From Bog-756 sp963725395 (GTDB lineage Bacteria > Actinomycetota > Acidimicrobiia > Acidimicrobiales > RAAP-2): DNA of 64,000 bases. Positions 43,835 to 52,549 of this stretch are shown piece after piece. The position numbers and the translations under genes are program-made. The notes under the pieces were generated by a model. It did no database searches, had not been told where the DNA came from, and was given only the letters and a program-made list of their open reading frames with translations. The stretch lies in contig CAVRYH010000005.1 of assembly GCA_963725395.1 (NCBI GenBank), positions 62,001-126,000 of the forward strand, in the 5' to 3' direction. Within the stretch, counting starts at the first letter, position 1. Each line of letters begins with the position of its first letter.

Positions 43835-44476
43835 ATGGCAGTCCGGCCCCGTAGGCTCGAGCGGTCGTTCTACGAGCGGCCTGCCGAGATGGTCGCCGGG
43901 AGTCTGATCGGAAAGATCTTCTCGTACGGAAGGCTACGCGGGCGCATCGTCGAAGTGGAGGCATACGACGAGAAGGAGCCAGGCAGTCGTGGCTTCGCAG
44001 GACCTCGACGGGGCAACGCCACACTGTTCGGTCCCCCCGGGCGCCTCGAGGTTTACCTCTCGTACGGAGTCAACTACCTGGCCAATGCGGTGTGTCAGCC
44101 GGTCGGCGTCGGATCCGGTGTCCTCATTCGGGCGCTGGAGCCGCTCACCGGGGTTGCGCTGATGAGGGCCAACCGGGGCGATCCGAACGTGCCGGATGGT
44201 CGACTGTGCAGTGGGCCCGGTCGTCTCTGCAAAGCGTTCGGCCTGACCCGGGCGGACAACGATACGGATCTTGTCGTCGGAAAGGTCCGGATCCTCGATG
44301 ACCGTGTTGCGCTTCCTTATGCCAGAGGCGCTCGGGTAGGACTTTCAGTGGGGCAAGACCTCGATTGGCGGTTTTACGTCGACGGCAATCCGAGCGTGTC
44401 CGTACCACCCGTTCCCGTAGAGCGGAGGGAAGCTACGCCGTCACGGACGCTGAAATCCCGATCGTCATCCCAATAA
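43835..44476 (+). CDS. DNA-3-methyladenine (alkyladenine) glycosylase
   Basis: 213 residues from the ATG at 43835, after GGAGGGGGAG. Family segments are the start RPRRLERSFYERPAEMVAGS, then RIVEVEAYDEKEPGSRGFAG (catalytic Glu kept), RGNATLFGPPGRLEVYLSYG, NYLANAVCQPVGVGSGVLIR then ALEPLTGV, and the C-terminal LCSGPGRLCKAFGLTRADND. The enzyme removes alkylated purines from DNA. The usual A-S-H following the catalytic Glu is changed to G-S-R, and the RNxxMF motif is GNATLF, so it is a divergent member. The length is normal. Confidence 0.85.
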   Translation: MAVRPRRLERSFYERPAEMVAGSLIGKIFSYGRLRGRIVEVEAYDEKEPGSRGFAGPRRGNATLFGPPGRLEVYLSYGVNYLANAVCQPVGVGSGVLIRALEPLTGVALMRANRGDPNVPDGRLCSGPGRLCKAFGLTRADNDTDLVVGKVRILDDRVALPYARGARVGLSVGQDLDWRFYVDGNPSVSVPPVPVERREATPSRTLKSRSSSQ

Positions 44477-44529
44477 CGGCTGTAGACCCTGTCACAAGCG
44501 GGGCATGACCCAAAAAGCGGAGGTACCAG

Positions 44530-44964
44530 ATGGCCGAATTCGAACCACCGCCAGAGGGCATCCTGTTGGCCCACTTCATCGTCTCGGCCGACGTGGACCG
44601 CTCTCGGCGCTTCTACTCCGAAGTCCTCGGCGGCAAGGTGGTCTTTTCCGGAGACGTGACCTACGTGGCGCTGGCCAACAGCTGGATCATCATCAACGTC
44701 GGTGGAGGTCCGACCGACGACAAGCCCGCCGTCACCCTGGAGACGCCGCGCGACCCCGACCGGGTCAGTAGCTTCCTCAATATTCGGGTCAAAGACATAC
44801 GGGCCGTCTACACCGAATGGAGCGCCCGGGGCGCGCAATTCCTGACACCGCCGAAGCAGCACCAGTACGAGATCCGTTGCTACATCCGCGATCCGGACGG
44901 TCATCTGATCGAGGTGGGGCAGACGACCGACCCGGAGGGAGACTGGTCGGCGTGGCCCGTCTAG
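44530..44964 (+). CDS. VOC superfamily protein (glyoxalase-like), paralogue A
   Basis: 144 residues from the ATG at 44530. It reads EGILLAHFIVSADVDRSRRF then YSEVLGGKVVF, WIIINVGGGPTDDKPAVTLE, DPDRVSSFLNIRVKDIRAVY, GAQFLTPPKQHQYEIRCYIR, and DPDGHLIEVGQTTDPEGDW. The DPDGHLIEVGQ ending supplies the metal-site Glu. The protein closely matches 45999-46463 over its full length. It is followed by an F420-type reductase gene 27 bases later, likely in one operon. Confidence 0.85.
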   Translation: MAEFEPPPEGILLAHFIVSADVDRSRRFYSEVLGGKVVFSGDVTYVALANSWIIINVGGGPTDDKPAVTLETPRDPDRVSSFLNIRVKDIRAVYTEWSARGAQFLTPPKQHQYEIRCYIRDPDGHLIEVGQTTDPEGDWSAWPV

Positions 44965-44991
44965 TCTCTCGAGGCTGAGGAGGTTCGGGCT

Positions 44992-45627
44992 ATGACCATC
45001 GCTGTTATCGGCAGTGGAGGAATCGGATCGGCCATCGCCCGCCAGCTCGCCTCAGGCGGCGAGTCTCTCCGACTGGCGAGTGCGGACAGCGAGTCGGCTC
45101 GGAGGCTGGCGGCACAGATCGGTCGGGCCGCGGTCGTCGCCGAAGACAACCGGGACGCGTTGCAGGGCGCCGATGCCGTCGTTCTCGCCCTTCGATTCAC
45201 CGTGCTGGAAGGCGTAATAGATGAGATTGCCGACTCGCTGACCGACAAACTCGTGATCGTTCCGAGCAACCCGGTCACCGTCGACGCACAAGGTAAGGTC
45301 TCACGTCTTCTGCCGAAGGGGCGATCCTCTGGCAAGGTCGTAGCCGCGTGGTTGCCGGCGGGATCGCGCTTGGCCATGGCGTTCGGAACCATGTCCGCCG
45401 ATCTCTTCGAGTCCTCCAGCAACCGGTCACCGGAGGCGTCGGTGCTCTTCTACGCGACCGACGACGACCGGGCTGGCGCGGAAGTCGAGCGGTTGATCCG
45501 CACGGCCGGCTTTGAGCCGGTGAAAGTCGGCGGGATCGAACAGTCAGGTCGACTTGAGGTAGGTGGCGATCTTCACGATCTTGTGGTTGGCCCCGCAGAG
45601 GCGCGGTCTTTGCTCGGAGGGGCCTGA
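44992..45627 (+). CDS. F420-dependent NADP oxidoreductase-like protein
   Basis: 211 residues from the ATG at 44992 with AGGAGG eight bases upstream. The N-terminal VIGSGGIGSAIARQLASGG is a Rossmann dinucleotide motif. LRFTVLEGVIDEIADSLTDK and LVIVPSNPVTVDAQG followed by VAAWLPAGSRLAMAFG match NADPH-dependent F420 reductases and related NAD-binding proteins. These move hydride between NADPH and coenzyme F420. The VOC genes on either side may be F420-linked, which is inferred. Confidence 0.8.
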   Translation: MTIAVIGSGGIGSAIARQLASGGESLRLASADSESARRLAAQIGRAAVVAEDNRDALQGADAVVLALRFTVLEGVIDEIADSLTDKLVIVPSNPVTVDAQGKVSRLLPKGRSSGKVVAAWLPAGSRLAMAFGTMSADLFESSSNRSPEASVLFYATDDDRAGAEVERLIRTAGFEPVKVGGIEQSGRLEVGGDLHDLVVGPAEARSLLGGA

Positions 45628-45998
45628 TCGCTTCGCCGTCCCGGCCGGGGCACCTCCTCGGACGGGCCCGGCGCTGCGCTCATCTCCCGGCCCCCTGATC
45701 TGCCGAGCAAGGGCCGCGGAACCTGCCCGGCTTCGGCGTGGATACCCTCGGGCTCAGAGTGTCGCATCGGGAGCCCGCTGGCTCACCCCCCCGATTGCCT
45801 CGGCGCGGACCACGAGGTTGGGATCGTCCAATGCCTGGGGACCGCCCACCGTGCTTCTGGCCCTGTTCTTCGAGGAAGGGCGCTCACGGAGCGTTTGTTG
45901 ACCGAGTTGAGGAAGGACAACCGACCTCTTCACTCGCCGCGCTATCGCCATCCAAATCCGACGCGAAGGGAATCTCCGGTTCCCCGATGAGAAACGGT
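45628..45998. other. Intergenic region between convergent genes
   Basis: No coding sequence or hairpin was recognised with confidence. Confidence 0.35.
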
Positions 45999-46463
45999 TC
46001 AGTCGGATTGCCGACCTGGGTGGATCGGTGGCCAGTCGGCGGGCCACCAGTCTCCCTGCGGATCAGTGGTCTGCCCTACCTCGATGATGTAGCCGTCGGG
46101 ATCTCTGATGTAGCAACGGATCTCGTACTTGTGCTGCTTCGGTGGTGTCAGGAAATGCGCGCCCTTGGCGCTCCATTCGGTATACGCGGCGTGGATGTCC
46201 TCGACCCGAATATTGAGGAAGCTACTGACCCGGTCGGGATCGCTTGGCGTCTCGAGGGTGACCGTGGGTTTGTCGTCCGTGGGGCCTCCGCCGGCGTTGA
46301 TGATGATCCAAGTGTTGGCCAGGGCGATATTGGTCGGTTCTGGGCCGAAGACCACCGTGCCGCCGAGTACCTCGGTGTAGAAGCGCCGGGAGCGTTCGAC
46401 ATCATCGGAGACGATGAAGTGTGTCACCACCATTCGCTGTGCGAGTTGTGTGGGCTCGGCCAC
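45999..46463 (-). CDS. VOC superfamily protein (glyoxalase-like), paralogue B
   Basis: About 154 residues from GTG 46463, with GGAGG six bases upstream; the frame is open further but the alignment with paralogue A and the binding site fix the start. It reads VVTHFIVSDDVERSRRFYTE, WIIINAGGGPTDDKPTVTLE, RVSSFLNIRVEDIHAAYTEW, and DPDGYIIEVGQTTDPQGDW. It is about three-quarters identical to 44530-44964 by eye and lies on the opposite strand across the F420-type gene. Confidence 0.85.
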   Translation of the reverse strand: MAEPTQLAQRMVVTHFIVSDDVERSRRFYTEVLGGTVVFGPEPTNIALANTWIIINAGGGPTDDKPTVTLETPSDPDRVSSFLNIRVEDIHAAYTEWSAKGAHFLTPPKQHKYEIRCYIRDPDGYIIEVGQTTDPQGDWWPADWPPIHPGRQSD

Positions 46464-46652
46464 TGGGCACCTCCACTCATTGGGGTTCATGCCTACTTGA
46501 GACGGGCTGTGAAGCCCCCAGTCAACCAGGACACGGTGCACCCGTCGAGCCCCGCTCCAGGGGCCAGCGGATCAGGTGGGTGCATCTGAGAGGCGGCGCC
46601 CGGCACGTCCACCGGGCCAAGGCCGACGATCACTCGCCGTGGGCGCACCCGG

Positions 46653-46845
46653 ATGGCAGCCGACATAGAGGCGACGATTGTCTGGCTGAACGGTGCCCCC
46701 GGTTTCCGGATCGAGATCGAGATCGACTGCCAGTTAGCAGTGGTCAGTCTTGTGGCGGAAAACCGGCTGTTCATTCAGATCATCACGATGGAGAACCCAC
46801 AGAAGCTAACCCGGGCAATCGACGCCTGCGGAGCTTGGCAGTTGA
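46653..46845 (+). pseudogene. Remnant of an ECF sigma C-terminal SnoaL-like domain
   Basis: The frame reads IEATIVWLNGAPGFRIEIEI, LAVVSLVAENRLFIQIITME, NPQKLTRAI. The order VNGAPG, VSLVxENxxxxxIxxxxNPxKLxRL is the end of SnoaL-like domains fused to ECF sigma factors. The sigma regions, start and the first half are missing. It is a short fragment; the call is by motif only. Confidence 0.45.
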
Positions 46846-46956
46846 GAACCGAAACGGCCTGCCCAACGGTGTCCAGCCCCGAACGTCGATCATGCCCCGC
46901 ATCACCCGGGAACAGCCTCGTAGCGCCGGCTCGAGCGGCATGCCAGAGTTTCAGCC

Positions 46957-49107
46957 ATGCTCGCGGGGAAAACGGTAGCGGCAGTGGCCCTGGTGGCAAT
47001 GGGCTCGCTCGCCGGATTTGCTCCGGAGCTGCCGGCGCCGGCAGCGGCTGCGGCGGAACCATCGTTGCCCGCGCCCGGAGGCGGACCGGCGAGCAAGTAC
47101 GATTGCGCCTTGGCCGTTCGACCCGCTGACGCCGCCTTCACCGGCGCTGACGGCAGTGCGTCGGAGATCGGCTGGGAGGGGAACCAGCAGGGCGTCGTCA
47201 CCTGCCTCGGCGGGGTGTTCTACATCCAGGATGTCCTCTACAAGAGCGCCGGCATCGGATTCGGGAAGAATTACGGCTTCGGCATCTACGACGGTGGCCC
47301 GACAGCCTGGACCGATACCGACGGCTACCTCCCGGCGCAGATCACATCGTTCAGCCGGGACGGTGCCAGGGTCTCCATTACCGAGTTCTGCGACAAGGTT
47401 GTACTCGCTGGCGAAGCCTTTGTTGCCGTCTACAGCCGGGTCGCCGTGATGAACCCGACAGACCACGTGGTCGAGGCGAACCCCGAGGCTTCCCCCGGAT
47501 TGGTGCAGCTCGATGCGGCGCCCGATGAAGTGGCCCCCCACGCCTCGGTCGATCACGACTACGTGATCGCCTCCGACCGGTTCGGTGAAGCCTACCCGTG
47601 GCCGAGCGCAGCCGAGTTGGCCGGCGCCGGTACCTTCGACGAGCACTTCGAGCACATGGCGAACTTCTGGAACGGCCAGATTGCCGGTATTACCGGGATC
47701 AGCGTCCCGGATCGATCCCTCGATGATGCCTACCGCAGTGGGTTCATCTACACCGAGATCGCCCGGAGTGGTGACGAGCTGCACGACGGGGTCAATGGCT
47801 ACGAAGCCGAGTACAACCACGACGTCATCGGTATCCTGTCCAACCTCTTCAACCAGGGTTACTTCACCGGCGCCCACGCGCTGCTCCTCGAGGCGCGCAA
47901 TGCCATGGAAGCCCCGGGCCAGGGCTTCTACGACGACGGGGTCTGGACGTACTCGGTGCCATGGGCCATCTACCTGATGAAGACCGGAGACCTGGCCTTC
48001 GTGAAGGAGAATTTCGATTCAGAGGGACCGCTCGGTGCTGCCCAGCCGAGCATCGAGGACACCGCCCACGCGATCGCCGCCGGCAGGACCAGCCCCGCGG
48101 GAATCATGAAGGCCACCGACGATATCGACACCCAGGGGTACTGGACGACCGACGACTACTCGGCACTCATCGGTCTGGCCGCCTATCGCTACCTCGCCCA
48201 GCAAGTAGGAAATACCACCGAGGCGGCCTGGGCGACCCAGCAGTACGGCAGCCTTTTGGCGGCTACTACCAGGACGCTGGACTCGACCATCGCCCGTTAC
48301 CATCTCGACTACGTCCCCTGCTCGATCCTCCAACCCAACACAGCCAACCGGTGCAAGGACCCCGAGGACGCCAACTGGATGTCGCCGCTCGGCGCTTGGG
48401 CTTGGGACGCGTCGCTCTTCTCGGCGGCTGTCAGCGGCCCGGGCGCGACCATGATCGATGCCACTTACGACTACGGATTCGCCCGGCTCAGGGGCAAGCT
48501 CCCACCTAACACCTTCGGTGGATTTCCGGGTGACTACTACTCGACTGGCTACAACGCAGGATATGGGACGGCCGGCCTGGCCAGCAATCACCACCGGGAC
48601 CAAGGGATCTTGAGTTACGAATTCATGATCGCCAACAGTCAAAGTGGCCCGTACTCATGGTGGGAGAGTTCGTCTGCCCCTTCGACCCGCACCTCGTGGC
48701 TGGGACGGCACCCGGCGACGGGGCAGGGCGCCTCCCCTCACGCTTGGGGAATATCCCAGGCTAACGGCGTGCTGCTGGCCTCGCTGGTGGCCCAGCGCAC
48801 CGACGGCGCCCTCGTCGTGGGCCGAGGGGTCCCCGCGGAATGGCTCAGGGGTGACGCGCCGATCTCGGTCACCAACTTCCCAACGACCGATGGTCGGAGG
48901 TTGAGCTTCACTATCTCATCGAGCGGCCGGTCGCTGACGCTGACCCTGCGCGGCCAGCCACCGTCGGGTCCGGTGCTCTTCCAGTTGCCATCTTTCGTTG
49001 ACAACATCGCGACGACCTCGGCTGGGCGAGTCGACCAAGGAACCGGGACCGTCATGTTGTCGCCGGCCACGAAAGGCGTCACCGTACGACTACGTGCGGC
49101 GGCATAG
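46957..49107 (+). CDS. Secreted six-hairpin glycosidase-like protein
   Basis: 716 residues from ATG 46957. Signal peptide (VAAVALVAMGSLAGFAPELP, then AxA). A beta-rich N-terminal part (residues about 50-230) precedes an (alpha/alpha)6 region: FIYTEIARSGDELHDGVNGY, EAEYNHDVIGILSNLFNQGY, FYDDGVWTYSVPWAIYLMKT, GYWTTDDYSALIGLAAYRYL, SPLGAWAWDASLFSAAVSGP, and NHHRDQGILSYEFMI. This layout is that of GH15/63/78/94-type barrels with acidic residues at hairpin ends; the exact family was not recognised. A C-terminal beta domain (VGRGVPAEWLRGDAPISVTN) follows. It probably hydrolyses polysaccharide outside the cell. Confidence 0.7.
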   Translation: MLAGKTVAAVALVAMGSLAGFAPELPAPAAAAAEPSLPAPGGGPASKYDCALAVRPADAAFTGADGSASEIGWEGNQQGVVTCLGGVFYIQDVLYKSAGIGFGKNYGFGIYDGGPTAWTDTDGYLPAQITSFSRDGARVSITEFCDKVVLAGEAFVAVYSRVAVMNPTDHVVEANPEASPGLVQLDAAPDEVAPHASVDHDYVIASDRFGEAYPWPSAAELAGAGTFDEHFEHMANFWNGQIAGITGISVPDRSLDDAYRSGFIYTEIARSGDELHDGVNGYEAEYNHDVIGILSNLFNQGYFTGAHALLLEARNAMEAPGQGFYDDGVWTYSVPWAIYLMKTGDLAFVKENFDSEGPLGAAQPSIEDTAHAIAAGRTSPAGIMKATDDIDTQGYWTTDDYSALIGLAAYRYLAQQVGNTTEAAWATQQYGSLLAATTRTLDSTIARYHLDYVPCSILQPNTANRCKDPEDANWMSPLGAWAWDASLFSAAVSGPGATMIDATYDYGFARLRGKLPPNTFGGFPGDYYSTGYNAGYGTAGLASNHHRDQGILSYEFMIANSQSGPYSWWESSSAPSTRTSWLGRHPATGQGASPHAWGISQANGVLLASLVAQRTDGALVVGRGVPAEWLRGDAPISVTNFPTTDGRRLSFTISSSGRSLTLTLRGQPPSGPVLFQLPSFVDNIATTSAGRVDQGTGTVMLSPATKGVTVRLRAAA

Positions 49108-49435
49108 GCCCTGCGTTTTGGCAAACATCATCCCCGGCACTATCCAATGCAAAGAACCGCGCTGACCGAGGCACCTGCGTTGGATGTCCCTGAACGCGAC
49201 TAAGTAGCTTTTGCGTACATGTGCAACGGCGTCACGTCTACTTCCCCACAGCTCGGTTGGGTGAGTTTCATCCCGATCGACTCCACGGTCCGGCGATTGT
49301 GCCATGGTTCGTACCGGCTGGAGTCGGTGTAAATCCGGCAGCTTGGGCACTGCGATGAACGAGAAGTGAGCGTCGATGATCAACTCGGCATCCGTACCGC
49401 AGCTCCCTGCGCAGCTCAGCGCACTTGATTGACCT
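49108..49435. other. Intergenic region
   Basis: No gene was recognised; it may hold decayed upstream parts of the pentapeptide-repeat remnant that follows. Confidence 0.3.
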
Positions 49436-49568
49436 GCCAGGGCCAGCGCCAACCTGTCCGGAGCAACGATGACGGGTAACTCGCTGAACGGTGTCACCTG
49501 GTTGGGCACGATCCGCACTGATGGGACAAACAGCAACAATGAGGGCGGTACATGCGTCAATGACCTGA
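49436..49568 (+). pseudogene. Remnant of a pentapeptide-repeat C-terminus
   Basis: The plus strand encodes ASANLSGATMTGNSLNGVTW then LGTIRTDGTNSNNEGGTCVN. This is the end of a pentapeptide helix followed by the cap seen in the intact lipoprotein at 27268-27972 (TDVSCPDGTNSDSHGATCAN). Upstream the frame has stop codons and no start. The resemblance is clear in the cap; the rest has decayed. Confidence 0.5.
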
Positions 49569-49845
49569 CCATCCAGTCCGGCTCCCGCCGACGGCATTAC
49601 ACGTGGTCGATGGCAACGCGCTAGGTCCGGTACCGCCTGACTCTGTTGACCCCGACTTGTAGGGACTGGGGCGAAGACGCCGATGACGTCCAGCCCGATT
49701 TGTTGCCCTTCGTGGGAATCGTTTCGGGACTCGTCCTTGTCTTGAGGCACAGGAAGTTCGACCCGGCCCCGAGAGTTGATTCCACTCGCGTTCCAAACCC
49801 CTGGGCGGACGTTCCGACGGGCTGCCGCCGGGAATGACACGCTAT

Positions 49846-50095
49846 GCCTGCCCGACGGCGTTCGCTTCAGCTACGACGCGCTCGCTGAGCGATATTCCGC
49901 CCAGCTCGGCGACGAGCTGGCCTACAAGCCCTTGGACCGGGCCCCGCTCCAGGCACTGATCGAGCGACAACCGCCCGGCTCTCACGTTGCCGACTTGGGG
50001 AGTGCTCCGGGACACGTTGCCGCGTGGCTGGCTTCTAGTCGGGTGCGCACGGTAGGAATCGACGTGTCTCCCGGCATGGTTGCGTCGATGACTCC
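49846..50095 (+). pseudogene. N-terminal methyltransferase fragment
   Basis: The frame reads FSYDALAERYSAQLGDELAY, KPLDRAPLQALIERQPPGSH, VADLGSAPGHVAAWLASSRV, RTVGIDVSPGMVA. This is the start of a class I SAM methyltransferase up to the end of strand 2, with motif I changed from DLGCGPG to DLGSAPG. After about 50095 similarity ends and the PPOX remnant follows. The rest of the enzyme (about 120 residues) is deleted. No proper start codon could be fixed. Confidence 0.65.
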
Positions 50096-50167
50096 TTCTG
50101 GTTCGAGACCGGGGAACTCACCCGGAAAAGCAGGAATCCGGCTCGTGATCCCCGGTGCTCGCTGAGC

Positions 50168-50438
50168 CTTGCCACTCGCGGATTCGATCTCGTCGTGGAG
50201 GGCATTGCGCGGCGCATAGAGGACACCAAGACTGTCGCATCAATGGCCGAGAGATGGAACGAAGCCGGTTGGCCGGCGCAAGTGGATGAGTCCGGCGTCG
50301 CCCTGACGGCGGAGTTCAGTGCTCCGTCCGCTGGTCCTCCTCCATGGGTGATCTATCGACTGGTACCGGATCGAGCGACGGCCCTGCAGACCGCGGAGCC
50401 CGGGGGGGGCGACACAGTGGCGCTTCCGATCGGGCTGA
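50168..50438 (+). pseudogene. C-terminal fragment of a pyridoxamine-phosphate-oxidase-like protein
   Basis: The frame reads FDLVVEGIARRIEDTKTVAS, WNEAGWPAQVDESGVALTAE, FSAPSAGPPPWVIYRLVPDR, TALQTAEPGG. This is the C-terminal part of PPOX-family proteins (AEFSAPSAGPPPW being diagnostic). The run of eight G at 50402-50409 throws the frame; with seven G it reads EPGGATQWRF and stops at 50438, the normal family end. The N-terminal half is missing. Confidence 0.65.
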
Positions 50439-50537
50439 TTCATGTAGCTCTCGATCACGGCTGCCCTCTGGTCCTCGCTGCCCGTTGGATGGGAAAAGCA
50501 TCCGGGATGGAACTGCGGTACTGCCCTCATGGCCTCA

Positions 50538-50981
50538 TCACGACCTTTGAGGCCAACCCGTGGCGTCGAACACTGCCACGGGGTCTAGGTAGTCCCGCCA
50601 CCGAGTCACTTTGCCGTTCTTGATCGTGACGATTGAAGCGAACCGGTTGTCGTATGGGCGCCCCGTCTGGACGGATTCACCGTGCACCTCATACTCAAGG
50701 ACTACAACCGACGCCTCCGGATCTCGATACACGCGGAGGTTGTCGGCACTGCGCACGTTCAGGAAGCGGTCGTAGCCGCTGTAAAGGTCGATGATGCTCT
50801 GTCGACCTTGAACCCGCCCGGGATAGCCAGGCACGGAAATGACGTACTGGAAGACGACATCGTCAGCCAGTAGGTCGAAGTAGTCTTCGCCATCGGCGAG
50901 TGGCTTCAGCCCTTCTCGAATGATCCGGAAGAAGGGGCCATCGGCTCCAAAATTTGAGCCGTCCTCTATGTACTTGGTCAC
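50538..50981 (-). CDS. SnoaL-like/NTF2-fold protein
   Basis: 147 residues from GTG 50981, which GGAGGAG directly precedes. The fold is a cone-like alpha+beta barrel: a helix GPFFRIIREGLKPLADGEDY, FDLLADDVVFQYVISVPGYP, GRVQGRQSIIDLYSGYDRFL, VVVLEYEVHGESVQTGRPYD, and IVTIKNGKVTRWRDYLDPVA. This is the SnoaL/ketosteroid-isomerase-like family, which binds small hydrophobic ligands. The role is unknown. The upstream region to 51595 contains no recognised gene. Confidence 0.8.
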   Translation of the reverse strand: MTKYIEDGSNFGADGPFFRIIREGLKPLADGEDYFDLLADDVVFQYVISVPGYPGRVQGRQSIIDLYSGYDRFLNVRSADNLRVYRDPEASVVVLEYEVHGESVQTGRPYDNRFASIVTIKNGKVTRWRDYLDPVAVFDATGWPQRS

Positions 50982-51595
50982 TACTCCTCCATTTGTGATC
51001 CATTCGACCGCACTGCGCTACACAGATCCATCGAACCCCGCGGTGCCGGTGTCGATCGTAGAGCTCAAGTGGTGTAAGACAGATCGGCCCGGCCGACCGG
51101 GTGGGTGGGCCTCGAGTTGTGGGGCCATTTCGGCCATGAGGCTCATCGATTGCGCGGACCCGCGCTCACGCGCAGCTCCTACGGCGGACCGGTGTGCTGA
51201 TCAATCTCGACAAGGGGATCAGCACAGTCGAAGACCGGCTGGTTCGTCGCTCGTAGCGAGCCTGTCGACTCGGCGTTCCAGCAGCATCTCTGCTCGACGA
51301 AGTGCGGTGGTAGGTCGACCTTTTCGCCAGTCGTCGTCGACACCTCTGCTGCCGTCAAGAAGCTTCTCAGAGCATCGAGTGGAATGGCCATTGGGGCCCA
51401 ACGCCGTTGAAGAGGCTTCAGCTTATCTCGGGCTCGCTGGTCGGCGCTTCGGTTCCCTCTTCGAGACTGGGATCCACAGAGCGCAACGTCGCCGTGAGGT
51501 GAGAGAGGTGGCGGGGGAAGCAACGGGATGTCAGCTCATCTTGAGGGTGTATCGGTCGTGTCCTCAGCGAATCGGACACCTTCCGGCTCAGCCGG
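50982..51595. other. Gene-free stretch
   Basis: Open frames exist on both strands (for example minus 51179-51523, LRSFLTAAEVSTTTGEKVDL), but none could be assigned to a family or has a good start. Confidence 0.35.
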
Positions 51596-52546
51596 TCAGC
51601 CTCCGCCTGAGTAGAACTGCCGAAACCATCGGCGGTATTGCGTTACGGGGCCGTCGTTCTTGGTGAGCATCGGGTGCTCTCGGTAGATCTTGTTCTCCCA
51701 GATCGGCACGTCCTGCCTGAACTGCTCATTGGTGATTCGGTCGTTGAGTTCGCTGATCGACTCAGTCGCCTTCTCGTCCGCCAGTGCCTTCATCGAGAAG
51801 CAAAGGTTCACCTCCGTGAGCTCCTCGTCAATGGGTGTCTGTGTGATGTAGGTCAGCATCTCGATCGGGTCTTGACTGACCTCAACGGCGACGATCCCTG
51901 GTCCGCAGGTGGTCGAGATCGTCTGGATGTCGTACCCGGCCATGTCGACGGCGGTCACCTTGAGGCTCTGCTCGACGATCATCGAGCTACCGTCGAACCG
52001 CACGTCAAAGTGATCGGTTTCAGGTGCTGCCATGTCGTGGACCGCAGGGAAGTGCGTCCGGTCGATAATGTTCTCTGTCAGATCTTGGACATGGACACGC
52101 ACCCGATAGGAGTTGCATCTCCAAGGTGTCCAATCCGACTCGTTCATTCGGTAACACGCCACTTCGTAGCTGGGAAGGGCGCCATCGGCGTGATGCCAGA
52201 CAAAGATGCGGCCATTCCGTTCACATGCCGTCCAGGCACCGGCACTGGCTCGCGGTTTGCGATCCAGTCCCGGAACTTCGACGAGTCGACCGGTGCCATC
52301 AAACCGCCAACCATGGAACGGACAGGCGATTCCATCCCCGCACACCAGACCACCGATCCCCAGGTGGGCTCCCAGGTGGGGGCAGTAGGCATCGAAGACC
52401 CGAGCGATTCCGTCCTCGCCCCGAAAGAGTACGAGATCCTGTCCGAGGTAGGTCACCGGCCGTACGTCGCCTGACGCAAGGTCAGCCGATGCACCAACAC
52501 TGAACCAACCGTTGGGCGACGCGGGAAACGGGTAACGGGAGCCCAT
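51596..52546 (-). CDS. Rieske non-heme iron oxygenase subunit
   Basis: 316 residues from the ATG at 52546. The Rieske [2Fe-2S] site is CPHLGAHLGIGG and CPFHGWRFDG (Cys-x-His and Cys-x2-His, about residues 54-75). The catalytic domain has ENIIDRTHFPAVHDMAAPET, with the Asp-His-His iron site (about residues 160-172). The size and layout match 3-ketosteroid 9-alpha-hydroxylase/KshA-like and other single-subunit oxygenases that take electrons from a separate reductase, not present here. The DapB-like gene ends 3 bases beyond, so the two are probably co-transcribed. Confidence 0.85.
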   Translation of the reverse strand: MGSRYPFPASPNGWFSVGASADLASGDVRPVTYLGQDLVLFRGEDGIARVFDAYCPHLGAHLGIGGLVCGDGIACPFHGWRFDGTGRLVEVPGLDRKPRASAGAWTACERNGRIFVWHHADGALPSYEVACYRMNESDWTPWRCNSYRVRVHVQDLTENIIDRTHFPAVHDMAAPETDHFDVRFDGSSMIVEQSLKVTAVDMAGYDIQTISTTCGPGIVAVEVSQDPIEMLTYITQTPIDEELTEVNLCFSMKALADEKATESISELNDRITNEQFRQDVPIWENKIYREHPMLTKNDGPVTQYRRWFRQFYSGGG

Positions 52547-52549
52547 GGG

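Noticed and set aside
45628..45998. Possible gene between the F420-type reductase and VOC paralogue B
   Set aside because: Open frames on both strands are short, low-complexity and lack starts with binding sites.
51179..51523. Minus-strand open frame in a gene-free stretch
   Set aside because: No motif, no signal, and Cys- and Arg-rich composition typical of antisense frames in high-GC DNA.
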